A stretch of DNA of 64,000 nt from contig NZ_CANKYW010000001.1 in NCBI RefSeq assembly GCF_947488135.1, forward strand, positions 620,001 to 684,000. Reading direction: 5' to 3'. A program made the position numbers and the translations under genes. Source of the DNA: an uncultured Marivita sp. Its GTDB lineage: Bacteria > Pseudomonadota > Alphaproteobacteria > Rhodobacterales > Rhodobacteraceae. Shown here piece after piece: positions 1 through 9,463 of the stretch. Under the pieces are notes generated by a model. It was given only the letters and a program-made list of their open reading frames with translations, was not told the origin of the DNA and made no database searches. Positions within the stretch are counted from its first letter, which is position 1. Each line of letters begins with the position of its first letter.

Positions 1-1089
1 GTATTCGCGCTCCAAACGGTCGCGCACCACTTCGAGGTGCAACAGTCCAAGGAAGCCGCAGCGAAACCCGAAGCCAAGCGCGGCCGAGGTTTCCATCTCG
101 GAAGTGAAGGACGCGTCATTCAGCGACAGCTTCTCAATCGCGCCGCGCATGTCTTCGAAATCGTTGGCATCCACCGGGAACAACCCGCAGAACACCACCG
201 GGATCGACGGTTTGAAGCCGGGCAGGGCAACTTCGCAGCCCTTTTTCTCGGTCGTGATCGTGTCGCCGACACGGGTATCACTGACCTGCTTGATCTGCGC
301 GGTGATATAGCCGATCTCGCCGGGGCCAAGCTCTTTGACCTCCTGCATCGCGGGGCGGTACACGCCGATCCGGTCGATGTCGTAGGTTCCGCCGGTCTTC
401 ATCATCTTGATGCGTTGGCCCTTTTTCAGAACCCCGTCGATGACGCGGACGATGACGACGACGCCCAGATACGGGTCGTATTTGCTGTCCACCAGCATCG
501 CCTTGAGTGGCTTCGTCGGGTCGCCCTCGTGCGGCGGCGGCAGGCGCTTGACGATGGCTTCCAGCACCGCCGGAATACCGACGCCTGTCTTGGCCGAAAT
601 CTCCAGCGCATCGGACGCGTCAATGCCGATCACATCCTCGATCTGCTCTTTCACGCGCTCGGGTTCCGAGGCGGGCAGGTCGATCTTGTTGAGCACCGGC
701 ACGATCTCGTGATCCGCGTCGATGGCGGTATAGACGTTCGCCAGCGTCTGCGCCTCGACGCCTTGGGTGGCGTCGACGACCAGCAGCGACCCTTCAACGG
801 CGCGCATGGAGCGGCTGACTTCGTAGGCGAAGTCCACGTGCCCGGGCGTGTCGATCAGGTTGAGGATATAAACCTCGCCATCCTCGGCCTTGTATTCGAT
901 CCGAACCGTGTTGGCCTTGATCGTGATGCCGCGCTCGCGCTCGATATCCATCGAGTCGAGCAGCTGCTCCTTCATCTCCCGTTCCGTCACGGTGTTCGTG
1001 GATTGGATCAGCCGGTCGGCCAGGGTGGATTTCCCGTGGTCGATATGGGCAACGATGGAGAAATTGCGGATGTGCGAAAGCTCTGTCAT
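1..1089 (-). CDS. lepA: Elongation factor 4 (LepA), C-terminus cut by window edge
   Basis: Translational GTPase that back-translocates stalled ribosomes. Reading leftward from the ATG at 1089, the N-terminal 363 residues are present and the frame is still open at base 1. The visible part carries all GTPase boxes: AHIDHGKST (G1), [12 protein letters not shown] (G2), DTPGH (G3) and NKID (G4), followed by domain II and the start of domain III. The family is about 600 residues, so roughly 40% lies outside the window. The opposite strand also has a long open frame, which is only the GC-rich shadow. Confidence 0.95.
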   Translation of the reverse strand, partial: MTELSHIRNFSIVAHIDHGKSTLADRLIQSTNTVTEREMKEQLLDSMDIERERGITIKANTVRIEYKAEDGEVYILNLIDTPGHVDFAYEVSRSMRAVEGSLLVVDATQGVEAQTLANVYTAIDADHEIVPVLNKIDLPASEPERVKEQIEDVIGIDASDALEISAKTGVGIPAVLEAIVKRLPPPHEGDPTKPLKAMLVDSKYDPYLGVVVIVRVIDGVLKKGQRIKMMKTGGTYDIDRIGVYRPAMQEVKELGPGEIGYITAQIKQVSDTRVGDTITTEKKGCEVALPGFKPSIPVVFCGLFPVDANDFEDMRGAIEKLSLNDASFTSEMETSAALGFGFRCGFLGLLHLEVVRDRLEREY

Positions 1090-1262
1090 GGGCCGGATAT
1101 GATGCGGTTTTGGGGTCTGGTCAAGGTGGCGCGAAAGGCGGGCGCGGATTGACAAAAGGTGATTTGAAAACAGCTTTGGTTTCGGGCATCCTGAGGTCAG
1201 GCGAAGAACTGCAAAGCCGGGCAGAAGACCCGGCGCGGTATGAGCGGAAGCGAGCAGGCAAC

Positions 1263-1610
1263 ATGAGATTTTTGGCGGCACTCCTGATGACGGCACTGGT
1301 TGCCGGATGTGGTGGAAACCGGATCGACCGGAGCGACGGTGTCGTCGTGACCCGATTATCGACCGGACCGATCAGCCGGGCGTGCCTGTCGTCGGATCGC
1401 CAGGCGCGCAATTCGCAGTTGTGTGGCTGCATCCAGACCGTTGCGAACCAATCGCTGTCTGGTGCGGATCAACGCAAGGCGTCGCGGTTTTTTAAGGACC
1501 CGCAGCGCGCCCATGACGTCTGGATGTCGCAAACCCCTTCGGACGATGCGTTCTGGGAACGGTACAAGGTGTTCGCGGCGCGGTCAGAACAATTCTGCCG
1601 CGGTTACTGA
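1263..1610 (+). CDS. Small conserved lipoprotein of unknown function
   Basis: A 115-residue protein with a lipoprotein signal: a short charged N-terminus, a hydrophobic stretch and the lipobox VAGC, with the modified Cys near residue 16. The mature part has several cysteines (including a C-G-C pair) and is otherwise polar, so it is probably lipid-anchored in the periplasm. I chose the ATG at 1263 rather than the upstream in-frame starts because it sits directly before the signal sequence. The end overlaps the convergent hydrolase gene by 7 bases. I do not recognise a functional family. Confidence 0.7.
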   Translation: MRFLAALLMTALVAGCGGNRIDRSDGVVVTRLSTGPISRACLSSDRQARNSQLCGCIQTVANQSLSGADQRKASRFFKDPQRAHDVWMSQTPSDDAFWERYKVFAARSEQFCRGY

Positions 1611-2368
1611 TCCCGGTCCAGAAACGCCCGCACCGACGCTTCGAACTCACGCGGCGTTTCGGCGTGGAGCCAATGACCCGCCTCGGGGATTTTCGCGAAG
1701 CGCGCCTTGGGGAACAGGCTCTTGATGGTGGGCCGGTGATCGGCGCTGACATAGTCGGACAACGCACCGGACAGGAAAAGCGTCGGCTTGTCGAATGTTC
1801 CGCCGATCTCGGGAAAGCCGAGGATCTTGTCCATCTCAGCGGCAAGAGCGTCGAGATTCAGCTTCCACCGCTTTCCCTTCACATCCAGCGACTGCGTGAA
1901 GAACGCCTGCAAGGTCGGGTCTTCCACAATCCGCGCGAGTTGCGCTGCGGCGTCAGACCGTTTTTCGACCTGCGACAGATCAACCGCGCGCATCGCTTCG
2001 ATGAACTGGATCTGCGAATGTGTGTACGTCACGGGCGCGATATCCGCCACGATCAGGCGGTTCACCAACTCCGGTCGGGTCAGCGCGAGAACCATCGCTG
2101 CCTTACCGCCCATCGAATGTCCGACCACATCCATCGGTCCGGCTTGCGCATCGATCACCTTCGCCAGATCTTCGGCCATATCGGGATAGCTGTGACTGTC
2201 CGACCAGAAGCTGTCGCCGTGATTGCGCAGGTCCACCGCCGTGACAGGGCCGCGATCCGAGAGCCGTTTGGCGATCACGCCCCAGTTGCGGCCAGAGCCG
2301 TAAAGACCGTGTACGATCAACAGGGGCATGGCGGGTCCGGTGGAGTCTGTAAACAGCGTGTTCAGCAT
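1604..2368 (-). CDS. Alpha/beta-fold hydrolase (YbfF-like esterase)
   Basis: A 254-residue alpha/beta hydrolase. The oxyanion-loop HGLYGSGRNWG lies near residue 20, the nucleophile elbow GHSMGG gives the catalytic Ser, and the late GHWLHAE gives the catalytic His. The layout matches small YbfF-type esterases of about 255 residues acting on acyl esters or thioesters; the substrate is unknown. An in-frame start at 2440 would add 24 residues and run into the divergent gene, so the ATG at 2368 is preferred. It is transcribed divergently from the gene at 2432 across 63 bases. Confidence 0.85.
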   Translation of the reverse strand: MLNTLFTDSTGPAMPLLIVHGLYGSGRNWGVIAKRLSDRGPVTAVDLRNHGDSFWSDSHSYPDMAEDLAKVIDAQAGPMDVVGHSMGGKAAMVLALTRPELVNRLIVADIAPVTYTHSQIQFIEAMRAVDLSQVEKRSDAAAQLARIVEDPTLQAFFTQSLDVKGKRWKLNLDALAAEMDKILGFPEIGGTFDKPTLFLSGALSDYVSADHRPTIKSLFPKARFAKIPEAGHWLHAETPREFEASVRAFLDRDQ

Positions 2369-2431
2369 TTGCCATGCATACTGCGCCTCATCGTTCTTGA
2401 GCAAGGGGGCGCGCGCGCTTAAGTGCAGGTC

Positions 2432-2806
2432 ATGGAACATGTCGAGATGATCAAGAAAAACGCCGATACCCTGCGGTCACTCATGGCCGCGCGTCTGGGG
2501 CTGAAGCACGGATCGCTCTCCCGGCGTGTGGCCAAGGCGGGCCGTCGCTTGCCGCCTGGCGTCCGCAACGACATCGCCATCGTGGCCGAGGCGGAGAAAA
2601 TGGCACGCAATCCCAAGCTGGCGATGCGTCTGGATCGCAACACCACCAAAAGCGCCTATGATCGCGCGTCGGTGCATCTCAAAGCGATCGACGTTGTGGA
2701 ACGCCGCAAGGGCATTGCCCTGTCGATCCTCGGCAGCATGGCCTTCAACATCTTGGCGGTGGTGTTCCTGCTCATCGTGGTCCTGCGCTGGCGCGGCCTC
2801 GTCTGA
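2432..2806 (+). CDS. Small protein with C-terminal membrane anchor
   Basis: About 124 residues. The first 100 are basic and helical (Lys/Arg-rich, with SLSRRVAKAGRRLP), followed by a single hydrophobic segment (ILGSMAFNILAVVFLLIVVL) and a short RWRGLV tail. This topology suggests a cytoplasmic domain held at the inner membrane by its C-terminus. A GTG at 2423 is an alternative start three codons upstream. I recognise no family. It is followed by an SDR gene after 40 bases and may be co-transcribed with it. Confidence 0.65.
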   Translation: MEHVEMIKKNADTLRSLMAARLGLKHGSLSRRVAKAGRRLPPGVRNDIAIVAEAEKMARNPKLAMRLDRNTTKSAYDRASVHLKAIDVVERRKGIALSILGSMAFNILAVVFLLIVVLRWRGLV

Positions 2807-2846
2807 AGCCGTTGACGCCCTGACGGCTCACCCTAGGTGCGGGGTC

Positions 2847-3512
2847 ATGGAAAACGCACTCATCATCGGATCAAGCGGAGGGATTGGAACCGCTCTGACA
2901 CAGGCGCTGACCGCGCGCGGCGTGGCCGTCACCGGGCTATCAAGGAGCGGCGATGGTCTCGATGTGACGGATGAGGCCAGTGTCGAAAACGCCCTTGGTG
3001 CGCTCAATGGGACGTTTGATCTGGTGTTCGTCGCGACCGGCGCGTTGGAGATCGACGGCGCCGAACCGGAAAAGACCCTGCGCCACGTGACCGCCGACGC
3101 GATGATCGACCAGTTCAAACTCAATACGGTGGGGCCGTCGCTCGTGCTCAAGCACGCGATGCGTCTGTTGCCGCGCAAGGGCCGCGCGGTTTTCGCCGCC
3201 CTATCGGCGCGCGTGGGCTCGATCGGGGATAATCGTTTGGGCGGCTGGTACAGTTACCGCACGTCCAAAGCCGCGCTGAACCAAATGATCCACGGCGGTG
3301 CGATCGAACTGGCCCGGACGCACAAGGATCTCATCTGCGTCTGCCTGCATCCAGGCACGGTGGAGACCCCGTTCACCGAGAAATACGTGGGACATAACCC
3401 GTCGGTCCCGGCGAGCGAAGCCGCAGAAAATCTGCTGTCGGTGCTGGACGGCCTGTCGCCCGACGATTCCGGCAAGTTTTTCGACTGGCAGGGAAAAGAG
3501 GTACCGTGGTGA
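2847..3512 (+). CDS. Short-chain dehydrogenase/reductase (C-factor-like)
   Basis: A 221-residue Rossmann-fold oxidoreductase. The N-terminal cofactor motif is GSSGGIG, the catalytic Ser lies in AALSARVG, and the active site is YRTSK, that is Tyr-x-x-x-Lys. The sequence is short like CsgA/C-factor SDRs, and the PGTVETPF segment is typical of that group. The stop overlaps the GTG start of the photolyase gene in a GTGA arrangement, so the two are co-translated. Coupling to a DNA-repair flavoprotein may only reflect operon packing; the substrate is unknown. Confidence 0.85.
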   Translation: MENALIIGSSGGIGTALTQALTARGVAVTGLSRSGDGLDVTDEASVENALGALNGTFDLVFVATGALEIDGAEPEKTLRHVTADAMIDQFKLNTVGPSLVLKHAMRLLPRKGRAVFAALSARVGSIGDNRLGGWYSYRTSKAALNQMIHGGAIELARTHKDLICVCLHPGTVETPFTEKYVGHNPSVPASEAAENLLSVLDGLSPDDSGKFFDWQGKEVPW

Positions 3513-5020
3513 CGCGGCTTGTTCTGGTTCTGGGCGATCAGCTGACCGACACGCTGTCAGCGCTGGACGCCGCAGACAAGGCATCTGACGTGGTCGTCAT
3601 GGCCGAGGTGTCGGAAGAGGCGACCTACGTTCAGCACCATCCCAAGAAGATCGCTTTCATTTTCGCCGCCATGCGCAAATTCGCGCAGCGCTTGCGGGAT
3701 GATGGCTGGGATGTGCGCTATAGTCAGCTCGACGACAGCGACAACGCGGGCTCCATTCCCGGCGAATTGCTGCGCCGTGCCGAGGACACTGGCGCGTCCG
3801 AAGTGATCTCCACGCAGCCCGGGGAATGGCGGCTGATCCAGGCGCTGGAAGACATGCCGCTCAAGCTGACGATGAAACCCGACACGCGGTTCATCAGCAC
3901 GCAGGACGAGTTCGACACTTGGGCGGAAGGGCGCAAGGCGCTGCGCATGGAATATTTTTACCGCGACATGCGGCGCAAGACCGGCCTTCTTATGAATGGC
4001 GATGACCCGGAGGGCGGCAAGTGGAACTACGATTCCGAAAACCGCAAACCGGCCCCCGATGATATCGCTTTCAGCGGCCCGATGCAGTTCACGCCGGACG
4101 ACACCGTGAACGAGGTGCTCGATCTGGTCGAGGCTCGTTTCGGCAATTCCTTCGGGTCGTTGCGCCCGTTCTGGTTCGGTACCGATCAGGAGCAAGCCCG
4201 CCGCGCGCTGACGCATTTCATCACCTACGCCTTGCCGCGCTTCGGGGATTTTCAGGACGCGATGATGAACGACAATCGCTTCCTTTATCACGCGATGATC
4301 TCGCCCTACCTGAATGTCGGCCTGCTGGACCCGATGGAGGTCTGCAAGGCCGCCGAAGATGCTTACAAAGAAGGCCATGCCCCGCTCAATGCGGTTGAGG
4401 GCTTCATCCGCCAGATCATCGGCTGGCGGGAATACGTGCGGCGCATCTATTTCCGCGAAGGTCCGGACTATCCGCGCCGGAACGCGTTGAACCACCAGCG
4501 CAAGCTGCCGGATTTCTACTGGACCGGCGACACCGACATGAACTGCCTGTCCAAGGCGATCACTCAGACCGCCGACGAGGCTTACGCGCACCACATCCAG
4601 CGGCTGATGGTGACGGGCAATTTCGCGCTGCTGGCGGGCATCAATCCGCACGAGGTGCATGAGTGGTATCTGCGCGTTTATATCGACGCCTTCGAATGGG
4701 TTGAGGCGCCCAACGTGGTCGGGATGAGTCAGTTTGCGGATGACGGGATCATCGCGTCCAAGCCCTACGTTTCGTCCGGGGCCTACATCAACCGGATGTC
4801 GGATTACTGCAAATCCTGCCGCTACAAGGTGCAGGACAAAACAGGCGAAGACGCCTGTCCGTTCAACCTGCTCTATTGGCATTTTCTGGATCGCCACGCC
4901 GAAAAATTCAGCAGCAACAACCGAATGAACCAAATATACGCAAACTGGAAACGGATGGACGAGGATCGCAAGAAAACAATCCTGTCTGAAGCTGAGGCCT
5001 TTCTAGACGGCTTGAGTTGA
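3509..5020 (+). CDS. cryB: FeS bacterial cryptochrome / (6-4) photolyase (CryB/PhrB family)
   Basis: A 503-residue flavoprotein of the iron-sulfur prokaryotic cryptochrome/(6-4)-photolyase family, which repairs UV (6-4) lesions or senses blue light using FAD, a ribolumazine antenna and a [4Fe-4S] cluster. Four cysteines fit the cluster: one in DMNCLSK, two in YCKSC and one in DACPF. Counting from the GTG at 3509 they are residues 346, 434, 437 and 450, which as I recall is exactly the numbering of Rhodobacter sphaeroides CryB; this also supports 3509 over the GTG at 3506. A good SD (aaagagg) precedes it, and it overlaps the upstream SDR by 4 bases. Confidence 0.9.
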   Translation: MTRLVLVLGDQLTDTLSALDAADKASDVVVMAEVSEEATYVQHHPKKIAFIFAAMRKFAQRLRDDGWDVRYSQLDDSDNAGSIPGELLRRAEDTGASEVISTQPGEWRLIQALEDMPLKLTMKPDTRFISTQDEFDTWAEGRKALRMEYFYRDMRRKTGLLMNGDDPEGGKWNYDSENRKPAPDDIAFSGPMQFTPDDTVNEVLDLVEARFGNSFGSLRPFWFGTDQEQARRALTHFITYALPRFGDFQDAMMNDNRFLYHAMISPYLNVGLLDPMEVCKAAEDAYKEGHAPLNAVEGFIRQIIGWREYVRRIYFREGPDYPRRNALNHQRKLPDFYWTGDTDMNCLSKAITQTADEAYAHHIQRLMVTGNFALLAGINPHEVHEWYLRVYIDAFEWVEAPNVVGMSQFADDGIIASKPYVSSGAYINRMSDYCKSCRYKVQDKTGEDACPFNLLYWHFLDRHAEKFSSNNRMNQIYANWKRMDEDRKKTILSEAEAFLDGLS

Positions 5021-5080
5021 AGTTTTGGGTCTACCCAAAACCGCGATGGGTCAACTCATCGCGCCGCCATGTCAACTCAA
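5012..5080. terminator. Nested three-stem structure between convergent genes
   Basis: Two perfect hairpins lie side by side: GTTTTGGGT/ACCCAAAAC at 5022-5041 (2-base loop) and CGCGATG/CATCGCG at 5042-5063. Both are enclosed by a third inverted repeat, TTGAGTTGA at 5012-5020 with TCAACTCAA at 5072-5080. The block fills the gap between the convergent photolyase and malic enzyme genes, and its left arm overlaps the photolyase stop codon. There is no U-tract, so a bidirectional terminator or mRNA 3'-end protector is inferred. Confidence 0.6.
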
Positions 5081-5100
5081 CCCGAAACTACGATGCATCG

Positions 5101-7380
5101 TCACCCGTACTGCGCCACCGGCGTTCCCGCGATGGCAGCCATGTTCAGCAAACCGCGCGGCGTGATCCCCGGCGTCACCACATGCGCGCGGTTGCCCATG
5201 CCCATGAGGATCGGCCCCACCTCCAGACCGCCGGCGCGCATCTTGAGGATGTTGCGTACGGCAGACGCCGCATCGGCGTGCCCGAAGATCAACACGTTGG
5301 CGACGCCCTGCATCCGATTGCCGGGCAACAGACGTTCCCGCAACTCCGGATCAAGCGCCGCATCCACGTTCATCTCGCCCTCGTAGCAGAAGTCGCGTGG
5401 CTCTGAATCAAGCAGCGCAATCGCCTCGCGCAACCGTCGGCCCGATCCTTCCGCCTGGTTTCCGAATTGCGACTGCGAACAGAAGGCGATGTTCGGCGTC
5501 AGACCAAAGCGCCGCACATGCCGCGCCGCGCCAATCGCCGATTGCGCCAATTCCGCCGCAGTGGGCAACGACCGAACATGCGTATCCGCGATAAACAGTG
5601 GCCCGTCTTCGAGGATCATCATGCTTAGCGCGCCATGCGGCGTGTGCTTTTCCGATCCGAGGACCTGCGTGACGTAGTTCAGATGCCAACGGAATTCGCC
5701 AAAGGTGCCGCAGATCAGGCTGTCTGCCTCGTCGCGGTGCACCATGACGGCGCCGATGGCCGTGTTGTTCGTCCGCATGATCGCGCGGGCCAGATCCGGG
5801 GTCACACCGCGCCGTGCCATGATCTTGTGATAGGTCTCCCAGTAATCGCGGTAACGGGGGTCGTTTTCCGGGTTTACCAACGTGAAATCCCGCTCTGGCC
5901 TGATTTCGAGACCAAGCCGTTCACAGCGCAGGGCGATCACCTCCGGGCGACCGATCAGGATCGGCGTTTCCGTGGTTTCCTCCAGGATCGCCTGTGCCGC
6001 GCGCAATACGCGTTCATCCTCGCCCTCTGCGAAGACGATCCTCCGCGCGCCGGTTGCGGCGGCATCGAACACCGGACGCATGAGCAGGGCGGACTTGTAA
6101 ACGCTGGCGTCCAGCTTCGCCTTGTAAGCCTTGAGATCTTCGACCGGCCGCAGCGCGACGCCCGATTCCATCGCGGCCTTGGCAACGGCGGTCGATACGA
6201 CGCCGGACAGGCGTGGATCAAAAGGTTTGGGAATAAGGTATTCCGGCCCGAAGGTCAGTTGCTCGCCGCGATATGCAGCCGCCGCCTCGGCGCTCGTCGT
6301 GGCGCGGGCCAGCTTGGCAATGCCCTCGACGCAGGCGATCTGCATGTCGTCGTTGATCTCGGTCGCGCCGACATCCAGCGCGCCGCGGAAGATGAACGGA
6401 AAGCAGAGCACGTTGTTGACCTGGTTCGGAAAGTCGCTGCGCCCCGTCGCCATGATTGCGTTTGGCGCAACCTCACGCACCTCGTCGGGCAGGATTTCCG
6501 GTGTCGGATTGGCAAGCGCGAAGATAATCGGGCTGTCAGCCATCTTCGCCACCATAGCTGGGGTGAGCACCTTCGGCCCGCTCAATCCAAGGAACAAATC
6601 CGCTCCGTCGATGACGTCGTCCAGCTTGCGCAATTCGCTTTTCTGCGCAAAGGTTGCTTTCTGCGGGTTCATGTCCTCTTCCCGGCCTTCGTAGACCAGG
6701 CCGTGAATATCGCAGAGCCAGATGTTTTCGCGCTTCACGCCAAGTTTCACCAGCATGTTCAGACAGGCAATGCCCGCCGCACCCCCGCCGGTGGACACGA
6801 TCTTTATGTCCTCGAACGACTTTCCCGCGACATGCAGCGCGTTGGTCGCCGCGGCCCCGACGACAATTGCGGTACCGTGCTGATCGTCGTGGAACACGGG
6901 AATGTTCATCCGCTCGCGACACAGTTTTTCGACGATGAAACAGTCGGGTGCCTTGATGTCCTCAAGATTGACCGCACCAAACGTCGGCTCCAGCGCGCAG
7001 ACGATATCGGCAAGCTTTTCGGGATCGCTTTCGTTCACTTCAATGTCGAAGCAGTCGATATTGGCGAATTTCTTGAACAGGACCGCCTTGCCCTCCATCA
7101 CCGGCTTGGAGGCCAGCGCGCCGATATTGCCCAAGCCCAAAACGGCGGTGCCATTCGTCACCACGGCCACGAGATTGCCTTTCGCCGTGTAGCGTGCGGC
7201 GTTCGTCGGATCGGCCTTTATCTCGAGACAGGCTTCGGCCACGCCGGGGCTGTAGGCGCGCGCCAGGTCGCGTCCGTTCGCCAAAGGCTTGGTCGCGCGG
7301 ATCTCAAGTTTTCCGGGTTTGGGATGTTCGTGGTAGAAAAGCGCTGCCTGGCGCAGCGTCTCATTGGTGTTGTCCGACAT
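5101..7380 (-). CDS. maeB: NADP-dependent malic enzyme with phosphotransacetylase-like domain
   Basis: A 759-residue fusion. The N-terminal ~425 residues are the malic enzyme (oxidative decarboxylation of malate to pyruvate with NADP reduction), with the [10 protein letters not shown] region, the Rossmann stretch [10 protein letters not shown] and the ANPTPEI motif. The C-terminal ~330 residues resemble phosphate acetyltransferase ([13 protein letters not shown] near its start) and in this family act mainly in oligomerisation and acetyl-CoA regulation. The ATG at 7380 is preferred to one six codons upstream because it begins the conserved N-terminus. It converges on the photolyase gene. Confidence 0.92.
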   Translation of the reverse strand: MSDNTNETLRQAALFYHEHPKPGKLEIRATKPLANGRDLARAYSPGVAEACLEIKADPTNAARYTAKGNLVAVVTNGTAVLGLGNIGALASKPVMEGKAVLFKKFANIDCFDIEVNESDPEKLADIVCALEPTFGAVNLEDIKAPDCFIVEKLCRERMNIPVFHDDQHGTAIVVGAAATNALHVAGKSFEDIKIVSTGGGAAGIACLNMLVKLGVKRENIWLCDIHGLVYEGREEDMNPQKATFAQKSELRKLDDVIDGADLFLGLSGPKVLTPAMVAKMADSPIIFALANPTPEILPDEVREVAPNAIMATGRSDFPNQVNNVLCFPFIFRGALDVGATEINDDMQIACVEGIAKLARATTSAEAAAAYRGEQLTFGPEYLIPKPFDPRLSGVVSTAVAKAAMESGVALRPVEDLKAYKAKLDASVYKSALLMRPVFDAAATGARRIVFAEGEDERVLRAAQAILEETTETPILIGRPEVIALRCERLGLEIRPERDFTLVNPENDPRYRDYWETYHKIMARRGVTPDLARAIMRTNNTAIGAVMVHRDEADSLICGTFGEFRWHLNYVTQVLGSEKHTPHGALSMMILEDGPLFIADTHVRSLPTAAELAQSAIGAARHVRRFGLTPNIAFCSQSQFGNQAEGSGRRLREAIALLDSEPRDFCYEGEMNVDAALDPELRERLLPGNRMQGVANVLIFGHADAASAVRNILKMRAGGLEVGPILMGMGNRAHVVTPGITPRGLLNMAAIAGTPVAQYG

Positions 7381-7466
7381 GGAAGTCCCCCCGCACATTT
7401 TGGTTTAGAGGTAAACGACATAGGTGCGGAGGGAAAGAGCGCGCGGTATCGCGCGCTGCAAGAAGC

Positions 7467-7658
7467 TTAGTTCAGATATTCCTGAAGATGCGCGATCCGC
7501 CGTTCGGCCTGACGGCGTGTCAGGCTCCAATCAAACGGCTCACCCGCGCGCTGCGCGAGTTCCCGCAGTTTGATGGCCTGCTTTTCGGTCATTTCTTCTT
7601 CGGGGTCCGGTCCAAGCGTGACCGTCGGATCGAGCACGACGCTGTTGAGCAGTGGCAT
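7467..7658 (-). CDS. DUF3072 family small protein
   Basis: A 63-residue acidic protein. Its C-terminal ~40 residues (TEKQAIKLRELAQRAGEPF, then a conserved Leu-Thr-Arg region and a helical end) match the DUF3072 pattern of small cytoplasmic proteins of unknown function. A perfect ribosome site AAGGAGG lies just upstream of the ATG at 7658, which supports it as a real gene. It is divergent from the cdd operon across about 115 bases. Confidence 0.75.
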   Translation of the reverse strand: MPLLNSVVLDPTVTLGPDPEEEMTEKQAIKLRELAQRAGEPFDWSLTRRQAERRIAHLQEYLN

Positions 7659-7772
7659 GATATCCTCCTTTGCTTTGATGGAAAACGCGGTGCTGTCGCG
7701 TCAGGTTCCCACGAGCCCTTGCATTCGGCCGCCCGGGCTCGCAATCATGCGGGTCACGGAACAAGGGGGCGG

Positions 7773-8171
7773 ATGCAGATGGACCTGAAAATCGCGGCGC
7801 AGGCTGTCCGGGAAAAGGCCTATGCGCCCTATTCCAATTTCAAGGTGGGCGCAGCTCTGCGCGCATCGGACGGCGCGATCTATGTCGGCTGCAATGTCGA
7901 AAACGTGGCCTATCCCGAAGGCACCTGCGCCGAGGCTGGCGCCATTGCCGCGATGATCGCGGCAGGGGCGCGGGCCATCACCGAAGCTTACGTGATCGCC
8001 GACAGTCCCGACCCGGTGCCGCCTTGTGGCGGATGCCGCCAGAAGCTGGCCGAGTTCGCTGCGGCGGATGTCCCTGTCACGCTGGCCACGACGGACGGAC
8101 AGGAACGGCAGACCACCGTCGGCAACCTGCTTCCCGGTGCGTTCGGCGCTGGCCATATGGATCGCAGCTGA
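7773..8171 (+). CDS. cdd: Cytidine deaminase
   Basis: A 132-residue homotetrameric-type cytidine deaminase converting (deoxy)cytidine to (deoxy)uridine. Zinc ligands and catalytic Glu are in TCAEAGAI and PPCGGCRQ; the substrate-binding FKVGAAL and NVENVAYPEG are intact. AAGGGGG precedes the ATG at 7773. It is first in a five-gene salvage operon: its TGA shares a base with the deoA ATG. Upstream, a 7-bp inverted repeat CGAGCCC/GGGCTCG (7712-7741) lies in the divergent promoter region; I cannot assign a regulator to it. Confidence 0.95.
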   Translation: MQMDLKIAAQAVREKAYAPYSNFKVGAALRASDGAIYVGCNVENVAYPEGTCAEAGAIAAMIAAGARAITEAYVIADSPDPVPPCGGCRQKLAEFAAADVPVTLATTDGQERQTTVGNLLPGAFGAGHMDRS

Positions 8172-9463
8172 TGGATGCGCGCGCGATCAATGCAACGCTG
8201 CGCAAGGGGCAGACGCCGGATGCCGATGCGCTGAGCTGGTTTGCACGAGGCCTTGCCGATGGGACGGTGACAGACGCACAGGCGGGCGCGTTCGCGATGG
8301 GCGTGTGCCTTAACGGCCTGACCGATGCGGGCCGCGCCGCCTTCACTGCCGCGATGCGCGACAGTGGGAAGGTTTTGCAATGGAACATGGACGCGCCCGT
8401 GCTCGACAAGCATTCCACCGGTGGTGTGGGCGACTGCGTCAGCCTGATCCTTGCCCCCGCGCTGGCCGCGTGCGGCGTGTATGTCCCGATGATCTCGGGC
8501 CGCGGTCTAGGCCACACCGGCGGCACGCTCGACAAGCTCGAGGCCATTCCGGGCTTTCGAACCACCCTGTCCGAAGACCAGTTCCGCCATGTCGTCGGCG
8601 AAGTCGGCTGCGCCATCGTCAGCGCCAGCGCGGATATCGCGCCCGCTGACAAACGGCTCTACGCGATCCGCGACGTGACGGGGACGGTCGAAAGCCTCGA
8701 TCTAATCACGGCGTCGATCCTGTCAAAGAAACTTGCGGCGGGGCTCGAAGGGCTTGTGCTGGACGTCAAATGCGGGTCGGGGGCCTTCATGAAATCCGCC
8801 GATGATGCCCGCGCACTTGCGCGCGCCCTCGTCGATACGGCAAACGCCACGGGCTGTCAGACCTCGGCGCTCATCACCGATATGTCGCAACCTCTGGCCC
8901 CGAGCCTTGGCAACGCACTCGAAGTGATCGACGTGATGCGCGTTCTGACCGGGGCCACGTCAGGCCGCCTGCTGGACCTCACGATTGCGCTGGGCGCAGC
9001 TCTATTGGAACAGGCCGGGATCGAAAACGGCACCGACAAGATGAACAAGGCGATCAGCAGCGGCGCGGCGGCGGAAAAATTCGGCGCGATGGTGTACGCG
9101 ATGGGCGGCCCCGTCCGCTTTGTCGAGGATTGGGCCCGCTTCCTTCCCGAGGCGCCCGTGATCCGCGAAGTTCCCGCGCCGGAAGCGGGAACCGTCACCG
9201 CGATCGACGGTGAAGCGCTCGGCCTCACCGTCGTTGAACTTGGCGGAGGCCGCCAGGTCGAGACTGATATCGTCGACCCGGCGGTGGGCCTCAGCGATGT
9301 GGTCTCCATCGGCGACACGGTGCGCAAGGGACAACCGCTTGCCCGCATCCACGCGGCCCGTGAAGCACAGGCGGACGCCGCAGAAGAGGCCGTGCGCGCG
9401 GCGATCACGCTGGGCAAGGGACCGGCCTCTGTGCCAGATTTGATATTGGAGCATATCGCATGA
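8171..9463 (+). CDS. deoA: Thymidine phosphorylase
   Basis: A 430-residue enzyme that splits thymidine or deoxyuridine with phosphate to the base and deoxyribose-1-phosphate. The phosphate-binding KHSTGGVGD lies near residue 80, and the family signature SGRGLGHTGGTLDKLE follows. The C-terminal domain has the usual lipoyl-like hammerhead fold (PEAGTVTAIDG). It starts inside the cdd stop (TGATG) and overlaps deoB by 4 bases, so translation is coupled across the operon. Its products feed deoB (the sugar) and, for uracil, upp. Confidence 0.95.
   Translation: MDARAINATLRKGQTPDADALSWFARGLADGTVTDAQAGAFAMGVCLNGLTDAGRAAFTAAMRDSGKVLQWNMDAPVLDKHSTGGVGDCVSLILAPALAACGVYVPMISGRGLGHTGGTLDKLEAIPGFRTTLSEDQFRHVVGEVGCAIVSASADIAPADKRLYAIRDVTGTVESLDLITASILSKKLAAGLEGLVLDVKCGSGAFMKSADDARALARALVDTANATGCQTSALITDMSQPLAPSLGNALEVIDVMRVLTGATSGRLLDLTIALGAALLEQAGIENGTDKMNKAISSGAAAEKFGAMVYAMGGPVRFVEDWARFLPEAPVIREVPAPEAGTVTAIDGEALGLTVVELGGGRQVETDIVDPAVGLSDVVSIGDTVRKGQPLARIHAAREAQADAAEEAVRAAITLGKGPASVPDLILEHIA

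Noticed and set aside
37-1152. Long plus-strand frame opposite lepA
   Set aside because: It mirrors the lepA reading frame in GC-rich DNA, shows no family features and has no ribosome site; the minus strand carries every LepA motif.
5635-7470. 611-residue plus-strand frame over the malic enzyme gene
   Set aside because: Antisense shadow; composition is Arg/His/Asp-rich nonsense and the opposite strand encodes an intact enzyme.
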